Source of the DNA: Planoprotostelium fungivorum
Taxonomy: Eukaryota; Evosea; Variosea; Cavosteliida; Cavosteliaceae
Reading direction: 5' to 3'
Assembly (NCBI GenBank): GCA_003024175.1
Contig: MDYQ01000088.1
Span: 1-64,000 of the forward strand
Length of the DNA stretch: 64,000 nt
A program made the position numbers and the translations under genes. Positions 9,937 through 21,829 of this stretch are shown piece after piece. Numbering within the stretch: the stretch's first letter is position 1; every line of letters starts with the position of its first letter. The notes under the pieces are model-generated. The model saw only the letters and a program-made list of their open reading frames with translations, was not told the DNA's origin and did no database searches.

Positions 9937-12487
9937 TTATTTCTTGATCAAACCCAAAATGTGCTCTTTTACACTTTTTCTCAAGCTGGGTAGATGGTAT
10001 CCACCTTCCAGTACGCTGACTATCTTTCCTCCACAATGTTTGGTGGCCACCACCTTCATCTTGTCCGTCATGGCAAAGTAATCCTTCTCTTCCAATTGAA
10101 GTGCCTCTGTTCTGGTTCAATTGTCTGACCAGGATGAGAAACACACCAGTAGGGTCTCTCTTATGAGCATCAAAACCTGCGGAGATGAAGAGGATGTCTG
10201 GTTTGTATTCATCCAGCCTGGGGATGATCTTCTTATCAAATTCCTCCATGAACTCTCTACTTCCGGTACCCACGGGTAGCCCTATGTTCACCACATTCTC
10301 CCCCCTCTGTACCTATTTCTCTATTCACTTTTCATGTCATTCTGCGTTCGTTCACCTCGTTACCACCAGTGTAAGGATAGATATCAGCCGCGTGGATGCT
10401 GATAAACAGGAATCCCTCTCGTCCCTTACACCATAGATCAGAATGAGTGTCCTATTCATAGACAATCGGATGGTATCAACAATGGTCGGATGAGATGAAT
10501 GGAGATTGACGAGTCACTTACACCCAAGATCTCTTCTGTTCCATTTCCGTGATGCACGTCGAAGTCTGAAATTGGTCACAATCAATATCGAAGAGGTGAC
10601 ATACCAACTATGGCAATACGTTGGTAACAGTAAGTGGTCTGAGCGTAGATGGCTCCCATGGCGAGGTTATTGATGATACAGTACCCCTGTGATGTGGCCC
10701 CGGCAGTCTGTCCGTCCCTTCCACAGTGGTGCCCCGGAGGTCTGATGGCACAGAAAGCATTCCTCACTTCTCCCTTACTGACCTACTTTCTTCAGCGCTC
10801 CTTCTCAGTTCGATGTTGAAGATGATGTGCATACTCTGTCTATGGCAGATCGAACGGCTCCGTTGGCGATGAGAATGGCCTCCCACGAATCTTTAGACAT
10901 GAATGTATCACAGTCCTCTTCCAACTGAACTCCATTGTCACTGGAAATGTCAGCTGATGATTTGGTCTCTTTCGTTTCACCCTAATGGCTGGGACATCTG
11001 AGTGACGTGTATGGGTAGATCTGATTGGAGAACCATATTCTTCATCTTGTCCAGATACTGTTCAGTGTGGATCACCTTCAAATCTTCCATCTGGATCTTG
11101 TCTATCTGTTCAATCAATTGAATAGATTTCGGATACCTTCACGAATTAGCACAGAAGAGTGATCACTCAAATTCACTTGAGGACCAGATCATCCAGAGCT
11201 CGCTTGACGTAGTCTAATCTCTCAGGCTTTTCATAATGCCAGTTGGGCACATAGTGTTTCTTGCACTCCTCTGAGAAGAATATCGCCGTCGGCTCTTCTG
11301 ACGCCATTTCTACGGGCAAGTTGGTGCTCATTCTCACTCTGCCCGGTGCCTCTGTGTATTCGATCTCTTTTTTTTCCTTGTATTTGAGACGCTTCGAATG
11401 TCACTCTCGTGAGAACGCATCTCCTCTCTCACTCCTTGGTCCGTGGTGGCACTTCTCGTGATCATTGTCGACGTGTAAATTCGCTTCACTTCTTGCTGGT
11501 GGATGTCAGAGCGGTTCGCATCGGTGGATCTCACGTCTTCTCCCCTCAACTTGGCCAAATCTTTTCCTCTGATTCGCAGCATGGAACCCCCGATGATGAG
11601 ATCAGACATCACTCTCTTCACGGTCTCTCCGTTGATCATCAGATCCGCCTCCTCTCCTTTCACATCTACGATGATCCCACTCTCGTGCCGCTTCACTTGA
11701 TGAGTCTCCTCTCTTATGTTCTATCTCACCTTCAAAGTATGATTCCAAAATTTGGCAGAACATCCGATGACGCTGTGAAGATGTCAGAGGGGAGATGGTG
11801 GTAATTCTTACTTATCGCGACTGGGTTCTGTGAATGCCTCGCCGACTCTTCTCTTGCTAGAGGGAGGGGGACGTTCCATGACAGAGAAAGTGAATTTGCC
11901 CTCTAAGAGAGAGATGTAATCACCAGTTCGAACACTCGTAATCTTTCCGGGGCTGACCATGCGAGGAACTCCATCTCTGTTCATCACTTGGATGGGATGC
12001 AATCCTTTGACATCATCAGATGAATTTGCGAATGTTAAGATGTAAGATGTTCAAAAGTGGTTTAGTCGATTAAAAAACAGAAATGTTGGGTGAAATACAT
12101 AGGTAACTCTTAATGTCTGTCGGTATGATCGTGCAAATAATCAATCACCCATCGCTTCAACCTGAAAGCGGCCTAACTGCTCCGTTGGCTTGATAAGGAG
12201 ATGTTTTCTGCTGACTCTCATCTTGTGTTCGTCGTCTGCAGATCGTATGTGTGAAAGGCATTTTCTTCCAACCACAGTGGGTTCTGAAGGTCTGGAATAG
12301 AGGTTGAGTGTATTGTTATATATTTATATCATAAAAAAGGCTGAGGTGAAGCCATGTGAAAACATCTTCCACATGGACGGCCGATCTTGGTCAAGACAAT
12401 CATCACTCACGATAGTTGGATCTCATTGTTGGAACATTCTATCTCAACCAAATAGAACTCTGACTTTTCCCCTTGTCTCTTTGTCAT
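9937..12487 (-). CDS. FHA domain-class II histone deacetylase fusion
   Basis: Zn-dependent lysine deacetylase acting on chromatin or other proteins. The N-terminal exons (12487 to about 11820) build an FHA domain of the PNKP/aprataxin/APLF type: VGRKCLSHIRSADDEH, VSRKHLLIKP, FQVEAMGLHPIQVMN, then GKITSVRTGDYISLLEG. A basic linker follows (about 11800-11400). The HDAC domain starts with TAIFFSEECKKHYVP and HYEKPERLDYVKRAL. Catalytic parts are present: RPPGHHCGRDGQTAGATSQG, DFDVHHGNGTEEILG, ISAGFDAHKRDPTG and LEGGYHLPSL, so it should be active. Introns are about 40 nt; two acceptors appear to be AAG instead of YAG. The start ATG at 12487 precedes a 26-aa lead into the FHA domain. An FHA domain suggests recruitment to phosphothreonine sites, for example at DNA damage. 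One gene or two is the main doubt; the in-frame splice chain favours one. Confidence 0.8.
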
Positions 12488-12838
12488 CTCAGTCCAGGCT
12501 GATACGAACAGGAGGAGTGTTCCACAACTATTAGGCTGTCAGACATCGTAGTTTACATGAAGTCACAAGAGGATATGTTGGAGTCAAATAGAAGACCTTT
12601 CGTGTGTATGTTTCTGCGCTCTCTGAGCTTTTTTGAATTGAATTCTCATGTCACGTCTACATTTTTGAGAGCCACAACGAGAAATGCCAGACCACCAACA
12701 GGCTTATCGACTCTTCTTTATCTATTCCTTTCCTTCCATTCACTCTACAGCTTCCTTGGTAAATATACAGCTTTGTCTCTTCTACTCTCCTTTGTCACGG
12801 CTCAGCCGTCGCCGGTTCGTGCATTGCAAGGTCCTTCC
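12488..12838. other. Intergenic between HDAC start and AF4-like 3' end
   Basis: About 350 bp, upstream of the HDAC gene on the minus strand. Contains no recognised coding or repeat feature; presumably HDAC promoter plus AF4-like 3' end. Confidence 0.4.
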
Positions 12839-14935
12839 TCACCTGTTCACGTTTATTTCAAGCCCACAACCTTGACCCACCTCATTGATGAAAGTCAACA
12901 CGTTCAACACTCCCAGTGTCGCGTGCATGCCCACTCCGTGGTTCTCGTTTCTCGCCAGCTTCGAAAATTGCTCCGCCCTGTGGAAGGCCTGGCGCACCAT
13001 CGTCAGAAGTGAAAACTCGTAAAGAGGCACCTCAAAGATCTTGACCATCTCTGTGACGTTGTTGCTGAAAGTGGGTCGTAGCTGCGGAGTGGAAGTAGAG
13101 GGTGAGTTGGTCTGATTCGTTGTGGGAGGTGTTCCTGCCATGGGTGTAGTGTGGTTGGTACCTGAAGAAGGTGGTTGGGTGGGAACAGGAGGTTGGGAGG
13201 TGGGCTTGGTGAGGTTGCTGATATCCTCCTTGACAGATTTGATCTTATCGGAGATCAACATTTTCCTCATCATGGCGGCTCCGATGCATTGATGACTGTT
13301 TCTCTTCAACTTCTCTTCTCTTCGTCCACTCACCACAGAGACGCCAGCCGTGGTCCCTGGGATTCGCAGCTCTGTAGAATACTCTTGAAGAATAGTGTCG
13401 TCTGATCATACATCATCGTGGCCTGCTTCATCTCCTTGCGCTGCTGTTTCCCTCGGTGAGACGTGCATCGTACACAGATTCTCACCTCCCACAGATATGC
13501 ACAGTGGAGGAACTTGAGTCCAGATTGAGTGTATAACAAGACTCCCTGCTTTCTGTCCAGCTTGTCTGCTGCCCTCTTCAGTCGTGTGGCCTCCTTCTTG
13601 ATCTCCTCTGGATTGTCTGTCATCGTGCTCTCCGTGTTAGTGATCGGTGGTGTTCCATCTTTCTGCTTCTCATTCACAGCGCTCTGTTTGATGCTCGCTT
13701 CCTTGTCATCACTCTGTCAACATTGAATATGACCCATCTACCCCATCCTCACCTTCTCCTTGTCGTTCTCCTCTCCTTTTATCTTTTCCACAGTGTCCTC
13801 ACGCTTTTTGTCTCTCTTTTCTCTTTCTATTTGCTCTTCAGTCGAATCTCACCCTCCCCTCACCTCTCTCCCTCTCTTTCTCTCTCTCCCTCTCTTTCTC
13901 TCTCTCTCTCTCTTTCTCTCTCTCTGTCTCTTTCTCTCTCTTCTCCTCTTCCTATTCTGTGTTCAGAACAAATACAGGCATCCACTCACCCTCTTATTCG
14001 TGTCTCTTCCCTCACTTCTCCTGGCTGAGGAACATCAGACAACACACCTTCAATCCCATCTCACCCTCTCCGTTCTTTTCCACCTTCTCCGTAACTCTCG
14101 CCTCACTCTTGTTGGGTGAAGTCTGTTCCTTGGGTGATTCACGCTTACTCCTCTCTTCGCTCCTCTTCTGTTCGAAATGAATGGATGACATCATATAGCT
14201 CTCTTCACCTCTTCTCTCTCCGTGGAGTGTTCTCTGTAAGGCTCCGTCCTCTCCTTCTTCACTCTCTTCACTTCCTTTGATTCGAGTGCACTTCCGTCGG
14301 TGATGCTCTCCTGACTCCTCTTCTTCGTGTTGGGTGGTGGATGATTCTTGGGGAGGAGTTCTGGTGGAATCTTTGTGACTTCGGTGGGATCATACAGAGG
14401 AGAGATCATCACCGGTAGACTTCCGGTCATCTCCTGATCCCTGTTCATTCTCCATGTCTAACGTGATGTCGTGGGAGGAGGGAAGCGCAAATGAAGTGGA
14501 CTCACCTTGATCATAGAGCGAGGATCTTTACCGGAATGTCGATCTTCTGTTCTCCTTCTGGGTGTTGGCGAATGGGCTCTTCTGTGATTATCATGTTGGG
14601 TCCGCACATCTTCCCGTCCTCTCTCTTCCGAATGACTTCGAGAGCGTGACCTGGAAGTGGAGGAGTTCGCATTGGCCCTCTGTGATAAACTGTAAGGCCA
14701 ATCAGTCTATGTGATTGAACGTGAAGACAAAGAATCGACAGAGAGGGTACTGTGTGGAGAGATACCTGTGGAAGTCTAGTTCCATCAGATCTGGATTAAG
14801 GTTTACGCCAATAGATCCATATTGGTCAGAGACTTCCCCTTCATTTCGTCGAGTACGTCTGAGGGGTCCTCGATCGTGATACCCATCCATTCCCATCTTT
14901 ACATTCGAGATGCGGCGGTCAATCTCAGGATTCAT
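12839..14935 (-). CDS. AF4/FMR2 family-like protein with C-terminal homology domain
   Basis: Probable scaffold related to the super elongation complex (P-TEFb recruitment to Pol II). The C-terminal exons (about 13620-12841) match the AF4 C-terminal homology domain: EEIKKEATRLKRAADK, GLKFLHCAYLWE, a helix with MMYDQTTLFFKSIL, then a Pro/Ser/Thr-rich loop (TSQPPVPTQPP...). The last helices follow: FEVPLYEFSLLTMVRQAF, then HRAEQFSKLARNENHG. The same long disordered loop splits this domain in animal AFF proteins. The N-terminal two thirds are disordered, Lys/Glu/Pro-rich. The 14935 start is the first ATG of the first open exon (NPEIDRRISNVKMGMD); an upstream exon is possible. About 500 aa, shorter than animal AFFs. 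An intron holds a long CT/GA tract. Confidence 0.72.
13864..13950. repeat. CT/GA microsatellite in AF4-like gene
   Basis: Plus strand is almost pure (TC)n with CCC and TTT interruptions for about 87 bp. It sits between coding exons of the minus-strand AF4-like gene, so the pre-mRNA carries a GA-rich intronic tract. Frames across it are low complexity and are not taken as protein. Confidence 0.8.
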
Positions 14936-15405
14936 CTCTTTCTCTGCACCAGGAAGTGCTTCTGAAGATCTTTGAGTACCAAATCGAGGTTTGTATCGCA
15001 AAATGGAGGAGAAAGATGGTAGATGAAACGCACCCGATGAGAGACAGAGAGGGATAGTGAGGATGAGACGATAGAGTCAATCTATCGTGTGAGCACAGAC
15101 ACAACCGTCGCTTTTATAAATTGCCGGAGTTTGGACGCTTCCGCGCAAACAAAGAGAGAGGAAGAAATTCCGTGTGGTGAACCATGGCCACCCGTTTGTT
15201 ACACACTTGACTGTGACACTCACATTCATCGCAACACTGACACCTCCATCATCCTACGTCACACTCTCCTCAGCTTCACATCCACAGAGAAACACACCGA
15301 GACCAACATTTGTTCACCAGTTAATTACAGAGGACGATCGCAGGGTGGACTGGTGAACTTAGGGTTCCACTTTCGACTGGAGAGGGTGAGTCGATCTCTC
15401 CACTC
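14936..15405. other. Intergenic between AF4-like start and KDM4-like 3' end
   Basis: About 470 bp. No coding feature accepted; open frames on the plus strand lack motifs. Likely promoter of the AF4-like gene and 3' flank of the demethylase gene. Confidence 0.4.
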
Positions 15406-17621
<2,216 letters not shown>

Positions 17622-18251
17622 TATCACCTTTCTCTTTTGGCCTTTCAAACGTCTTCAACGTGATGCTGCTCAGTTTGTGAGGTCACCTCTAACGTGCAGA
17701 AACGCGGTTAGTAAACGAACAATAAAACCGCAAAAAAATTCTTTTTTTTCTCTGGGTTGGGCTCTTCGGACTTCGTTTTTTGAAGACGCAATCCGAAAGA
17801 GAGAAACCTTCATAAATTGGGTGACATACTTTGGTATTTACACAATCTAACAACGACATAGTAATACACTGAGATTGCTTGCATGGAATTCTATCTGTCA
17901 GAAACACATGATCGAATGGGAGAAAAACGTAATGGTGAACGAAGGGTAATCTCTCTGAAGTGGCAACTATCCAGCCATTTTAATCGTTCGTTGGTACATC
18001 TGACGAAATCTGTGAAGCTTAAAAGAAGATCTTGAAAGACAGAGATGAGAAGGACACCACATTGGACAGAATAAGGACCACATTTGGTATGTATTCATAA
18101 CCTTCAACATTGTGGGAGATATTTCCTTTGTGACCATTGACTTCATCATCTCAAAGAAAACATCCTCGACGTCGGTAAGTTGACGTTTTCGGAGTTAAAT
18201 GAGCATCCTGTCGATTCCGGCCTTGTTGAGCAACGTTCTTATTTCAAAAAT
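17622..18251. other. Intergenic, upstream of KDM4-like gene
   Basis: About 630 bp with T-rich tracts near 17745 and no recognised gene. The immediate left end is likely the KDM4-like promoter. Confidence 0.35.
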
Positions 18252-18672
18252 CGTATTCCATTCCGGACACGTATTCCATTTCGAATAATACGATGTATGT
18301 TTCAAGCCAAATATGCAATATAAACAGCGTCTGTGCTATACAGACCTCCATATGTGTTGCCTACGATCGATTTTGTGGTAGTTAAGTGCTCCTTCTGGCC
18401 AGTTTGCATGATTATGATGTTGTGATGTTGTGCACCGTGAGACAAGAGGACTCACGTGAGTGTCACGGACAGAGAGGTTGGCCAATAGCCACATGAGAAG
18501 AAGTTGAGCGAGATCAAGCCATGAAATCGATCCAGACTGTCTAACGTGTGATGACATTTTGGAAGAAGGGAAGACAGGGACCTTACGGCGGAGACAGCAT
18601 TAGCAGCTACACCGTTGCAAACTTGGGCTTCCCAGACCGTGATTTAGAACTATCACATGCATGATGTCCACT
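18252..18672 (+). repeat. Dispersed repeat R2, copy B (with candidate intron)
   Basis: Inverted relative to copy A at 5188-5510, and alignable by eye from CGTATTCCATT to GCATGATGTCCA. About 100 bp longer than copy A. The extra bases include 18456-18535, which starts GTGAGTG and ends ATCCAG, the usual intron ends of this genome. Encodes ASLHDYDVVMLCTVRQ before and KKGRQGPYGGDSISSY after that insertion. Confidence 0.65.
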
Positions 18673-19107
18673 GTCGACAGGCCTCTCAGGTGGGGGGGAC
18701 TGGGTGGCAGACTGCTTGATGAAAGCTATCAAATTAACAGGAATGGGTATTTGAGTATCGCATTCCATCGAATACTCACTTATTTAGGATTATACTCACT
18801 CACCAATACTCATTCTAGATATAATGCGTTGCGTTCATTCATCATATGACGGCAACACACGTCACATCACATCACCAATCGCGTCGGCTCTTACGGAGTT
18901 CGTGTCGACTTAGCTAAGACAGATGCTATGGTGGAGATGATCTGGATAGGAAAGGAGGATTTCCACTGTACACTACCGAGCCAAACGAAGCCTGGCTATC
19001 AGATGTTCGGTTCATCTTGTCAGATTGCCAAAAGACTAGTCAACACGATTAATAGATTTGAACCGCGCAGGACATAGATATGGACTCTTTATTCAATAGT
19101 TAACCCC
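18673..19107. other. Intergenic, nothing recognised
   Basis: About 430 bp without a coding region, repeat or RNA gene I could identify. Confidence 0.35.
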
Positions 19108-19956
19108 ATGAGGATTTCTTCGGATTGCCGAGATCGAATCGACTCACCTCCGCGCACAGCCGATAGCGCCACATCCACCGGAGGACTCTCCGCTCTGGAT
19201 CACCTGGTAGAGAATATGAACGATTCTCAACAACAATCGGCCTCACCTCGACTCCCCGGCAACGAAGATCCAATCTGCTCGCCCACCGATATCCACCCTC
19301 CCACTTGGACCGGATCGATGAACGAAGCAGCCCGGACTCTCCTACGAAGAGTTAATGACGAGCGTGCAGCGGACTCACTTCACTCAAACACTGGATCGAG
19401 GCCCGCTAACGGTCGAATTCAACGATCACCACTTACCTCGTCACCATCGGAGGAACACATCCACCCTCCCTCGATGACCAGCTCAGAGGAAACCGCAGCA
19501 AACGCACTCCTGGACAACAACGCCAATTTGGCGATACGAGAGAACTCACCTTCCCAAACCAACGAGGAACAGGACTCGCCACACCGCCAGAGCATCCCTG
19601 AGGCCCCCCTGATGACGAACTCGGACTAAGAGGTGGCCCACGATCTCCTGGACAGATTGGTAGAGTCAAATCGAGTCATCCGCGAGACGACTATCACCTC
19701 TTCAAATGAGACGATCTCGCTAACGAGACAACCAAATCGAATGCACTCACCCCCAGCCCGTGCGCCACGACGAGGAGCCCGGGAGTATTTACAATTCTAT
19801 CATAATGATCCTCCTACCTTGACTCCTCTAGTTCTAATCCCAAGCTACCTCCCAGTTTGTAGAACGATGGGGAGTCGCTTGTTGAGTCCGTGTTTTTTTC
19901 ATCTTGGTGGGGCCTCTGTGCTCTCTGTACCTTCTGAGGATGATGTGGAAAGATAA
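19108..19956 (+). CDS. Uncharacterised disordered protein region (possibly broken or spliced)
   Basis: An ATG-started frame encodes 173 residues rich in Ser, Pro, Asn and acidic residues, with repeated patterns (SPxxxxHIHPPSMTSSE-like, NEAARTLLRRVNDER). The same frame continues past a single TAA (19627-19629) for another 107 codons with related composition (DLLDRLVESNRVIRETT, then SPPARAPRRGAREYL). Either a stop has been acquired or an unrecognised intron spans it. There is no domain. It lies upstream of, and in line with, the Ulp1-like protease at 20477 and could be that protein's N-terminal part. Confidence 0.35.
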
Positions 19957-19966
19957 GGGAAATTTA

Positions 19967-20296
19967 TCACCTGAACACGGGGTCCACCGGCATCCCAGTG
20001 ACTGTTTGGGTCAGTGACGATCCACAACGTCGTAGATAGAGTGATTCACCCATCACAAGGTGATCAGGTACACCCATGGTCTTCAGGTAGGCCTTCGATT
20101 CACCGTTGAAGACAAAATATTGACTCACATCGGGCTGAACCCAACCGCTGTGGACAGGGAAGTTGGTGATGAGTAATGTGGAAGGGAACTTTCTCTGATC
20201 GATCGTCAGGTGATGCAATGAAGGAGAGATGATGGAGAGACTCACTCCCTTCTTCGCTCTCCATACACCGACGACTTCTGCAGGGGTCATGTGCAT
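19967..20296 (-). CDS. Uncharacterised ORF, opposite strand
   Basis: Minus-strand frame encoding a first exon-like piece (HMTPAEVVGVWRAKK), a possible GTGAG intron near 20250-20210, and KFPSTLLITNFPVHSGW followed by SQYFVFNGESKAYLKTMG, ending GMPVDPVFR. Composition is protein-like, and the end TGA at 19967 precedes an AT-rich flank. Not recognised. It overlaps no other accepted exon but lies between two plus-strand pieces that might be one gene, so one of the two interpretations is probably wrong. Confidence 0.3.
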   Translation of the reverse strand: MHMTPAEVVGVWRAKKGVSLSIISPSLHHLTIDQRKFPSTLLITNFPVHSGWVQPDVSQYFVFNGESKAYLKTMGVPDHLVMGESLYLRRCGSSLTQTVTGMPVDPVFR

Positions 20297-20476
20297 CCTC
20301 GATCGTGAGATGTATACCCTAATCAACGAGACTAGGAGGTTTCTCTGCTCTTGTATCTTTGCCTGTATTTTGTATGAGTTGGTGTTTCACATGGAGCCCA
20401 CCTCTTCATGTTCTCAGTGCTGTGATGTATAAATAATGGTTGTTTTTCGCACAACAGAGCCCAACGTGATGGCGGC

Positions 20477-21226
20477 GTGTTGAGTAAATGGGACCCTCGT
20501 TTGAGCTGCGAGAGGTGCGTATTGTCATCACATCTCCTTTGGCCTAACATTGTAAAGACTAGAGGACGATCCACCATTCGGATAGGCAGGTCCCTCAGCT
20601 GTAAACCTGATTCTGAGGTGGAAGGGCTTATCAGTGACTTTCTGTCAGAGATAGATAAGAGTAGAGAGACAAGAAAATGGATCGAGGAGTGGATGGTGGA
20701 TCAGATGGTCTTTTCTCTCACAAAAGACAAGCTGAATTACGCCTCACTCCCCTGCTCGTCATTCTGTCCTATGAGACATCAAAGATGCTATATTGCTGAA
20801 GGAGAACTGGAAGAGCTGAGATCGTGGATAGACGACAATGCAAGGGTTATCTTTGTCCCCCAGTGGATCCGAGATCACTTTGTCCTCCTCCTGAGACGCG
20901 CGGGAAACTGGACGATTTTCGACTCGTTTGGATCAAAGAGCACAGTCAGATTAGAAGATATCTGGGACACCCTCACCACTTTCTACAAGAGTAAGATCGT
21001 AAAACCTCGAATCATATCGGAGAAGCATCGTCCCAGACCTGCAGTACAACTACAGCTTGACGATTACACGTGTGGAGTATGGCTCCACGCCTTTCTGAAA
21101 AAGTATGTCAACGTAGGAGACCTCTTTGATTTGAATCATATGGTGCCACTGCAGCCAGATATAGCTCTGGTCCGACAAGAATATTTTGATACTCTCACGC
21201 ACATCTTAACTGAGAAGATGGACTAG
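20477..21226 (+). CDS. Ulp1/SENP-like (C48) cysteine protease domain
   Basis: Shows the catalytic layout of C48 proteases that remove SUMO-type modifiers: WIRDHFVLLLRRAGNW (His), then TIFDSFGS (Asp), then VQLQLDDYTCGVWLHAFL (Gln-type region and catalytic Cys). Helices before and after fit the fold. No ATG starts the frame at its 5' end. A GTGCG...GTAAAG segment (20515-20558) could be an intron, so the true start is upstream or the copy is partial. Such domains occur in host SENPs and also in several DNA transposon families. The absence of other deSUMOylase regions and the repeat-rich surroundings leave both origins open. Confidence 0.65.
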   Translation: MLSKWDPRLSCERCVLSSHLLWPNIVKTRGRSTIRIGRSLSCKPDSEVEGLISDFLSEIDKSRETRKWIEEWMVDQMVFSLTKDKLNYASLPCSSFCPMRHQRCYIAEGELEELRSWIDDNARVIFVPQWIRDHFVLLLRRAGNWTIFDSFGSKSTVRLEDIWDTLTTFYKSKIVKPRIISEKHRPRPAVQLQLDDYTCGVWLHAFLKKYVNVGDLFDLNHMVPLQPDIALVRQEYFDTLTHILTEKMD

Positions 21227-21501
21227 TCCCCGAAAATGCCGCTTCGAGAGAGTCCGTCCGCGTTGTTTAGACTGAAATTTTGAATGCGGAAGACCATCGG
21301 ATGAGAAGACGCGACCGAATTTGCGGCTCTGCGTGCTTCTCTTGCACACCCGATTCATAATTCCACCAAGACAACAAGGACAGAGACGATGGAACCTGTG
21401 AGCCAAAACGTGGAAATCCAAAGGCACCGACCATTTGTATGGGGTGTCAGTCGGGTTACCATGCCGATTGGACTGACATGTGGACCTGGGGGCAGATGTC
21501 G

Positions 21502-21539
21502 GCACCTCCGCGTTGACATTGCCTCACCTTAAGAGGGTT
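21502..21539. repeat. 38-bp direct repeat, copy 1
   Basis: Starts GCACCTCCGCGTTGACATTG and ends TTAAGAGGGTT, identical to 21681-21718. Lies inside the 11-bp inverted repeat. Confidence 0.85.
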
Positions 21540-21680
21540 ACAAGAACTCCTGCCGACATCTATATCCATGACGACCCCCCCCGAAATCAAATATATTTTT
21601 GTTCCTGTTTGTCTCTGTTGTGTAGTCGACAGAGACAAAGGTAGACTGTGTAGCTTGTATTCTTATTTGGTATTAATACC

Positions 21681-21718
21681 GCACCTCCGCGTTGACATTG
21701 CCTCACCTTAAGAGGGTT
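21681..21718. repeat. 38-bp direct repeat, copy 2
   Basis: Identical to copy 1 at 21502-21539, spaced 179 bp apart; ends 112 bp before the ATG of the glycoprotein gene. Confidence 0.85.
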
Positions 21719-21829
21719 GCCAATAATCACGGAGGCTGGAGGGAGCACAGCACAGCCATCAGGCGGTTGTGAACAATTTTCGCTGGGCTGCGGTGCTACC
21801 CTTCTCATTTTTTATCAAGAGAACAAAAG

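Larger units (their letters stand above)
21227..21829. other. Structured repeat region upstream of the surface glycoprotein gene
   Basis: About 600 bp with two 38-bp direct repeats, a perfect 11-bp inverted repeat (21494-21504 / 21551-21561) enclosing the first of them, and an 11-bp stem with a 10-nt loop (21608-21618 / 21629-21639). No gene accepted. Minus-strand frames here are open but lack motifs. Confidence 0.5.

Noticed and set aside
12557-13012. 151-codon plus-strand open frame with hydrophobic residues
   Set aside because: It lies opposite the C-terminal exon of the AF4-like protein, which has family similarity; the plus frame has none and is a shadow.
21206-21505. 99-codon minus-strand frame with CPCC motif
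   Set aside because: Starts without a good context, overlaps the Ulp1-like stop and the repeat region, and the four-residue Cys motif alone does not support a zinc domain.
21502-21718. Minus-strand CTCTTAAGGT in the 38-bp repeats, resembling the R2 retroelement target in 28S rRNA
   Set aside because: Agreement stops after about ten bases and no other rRNA sequence surrounds it.
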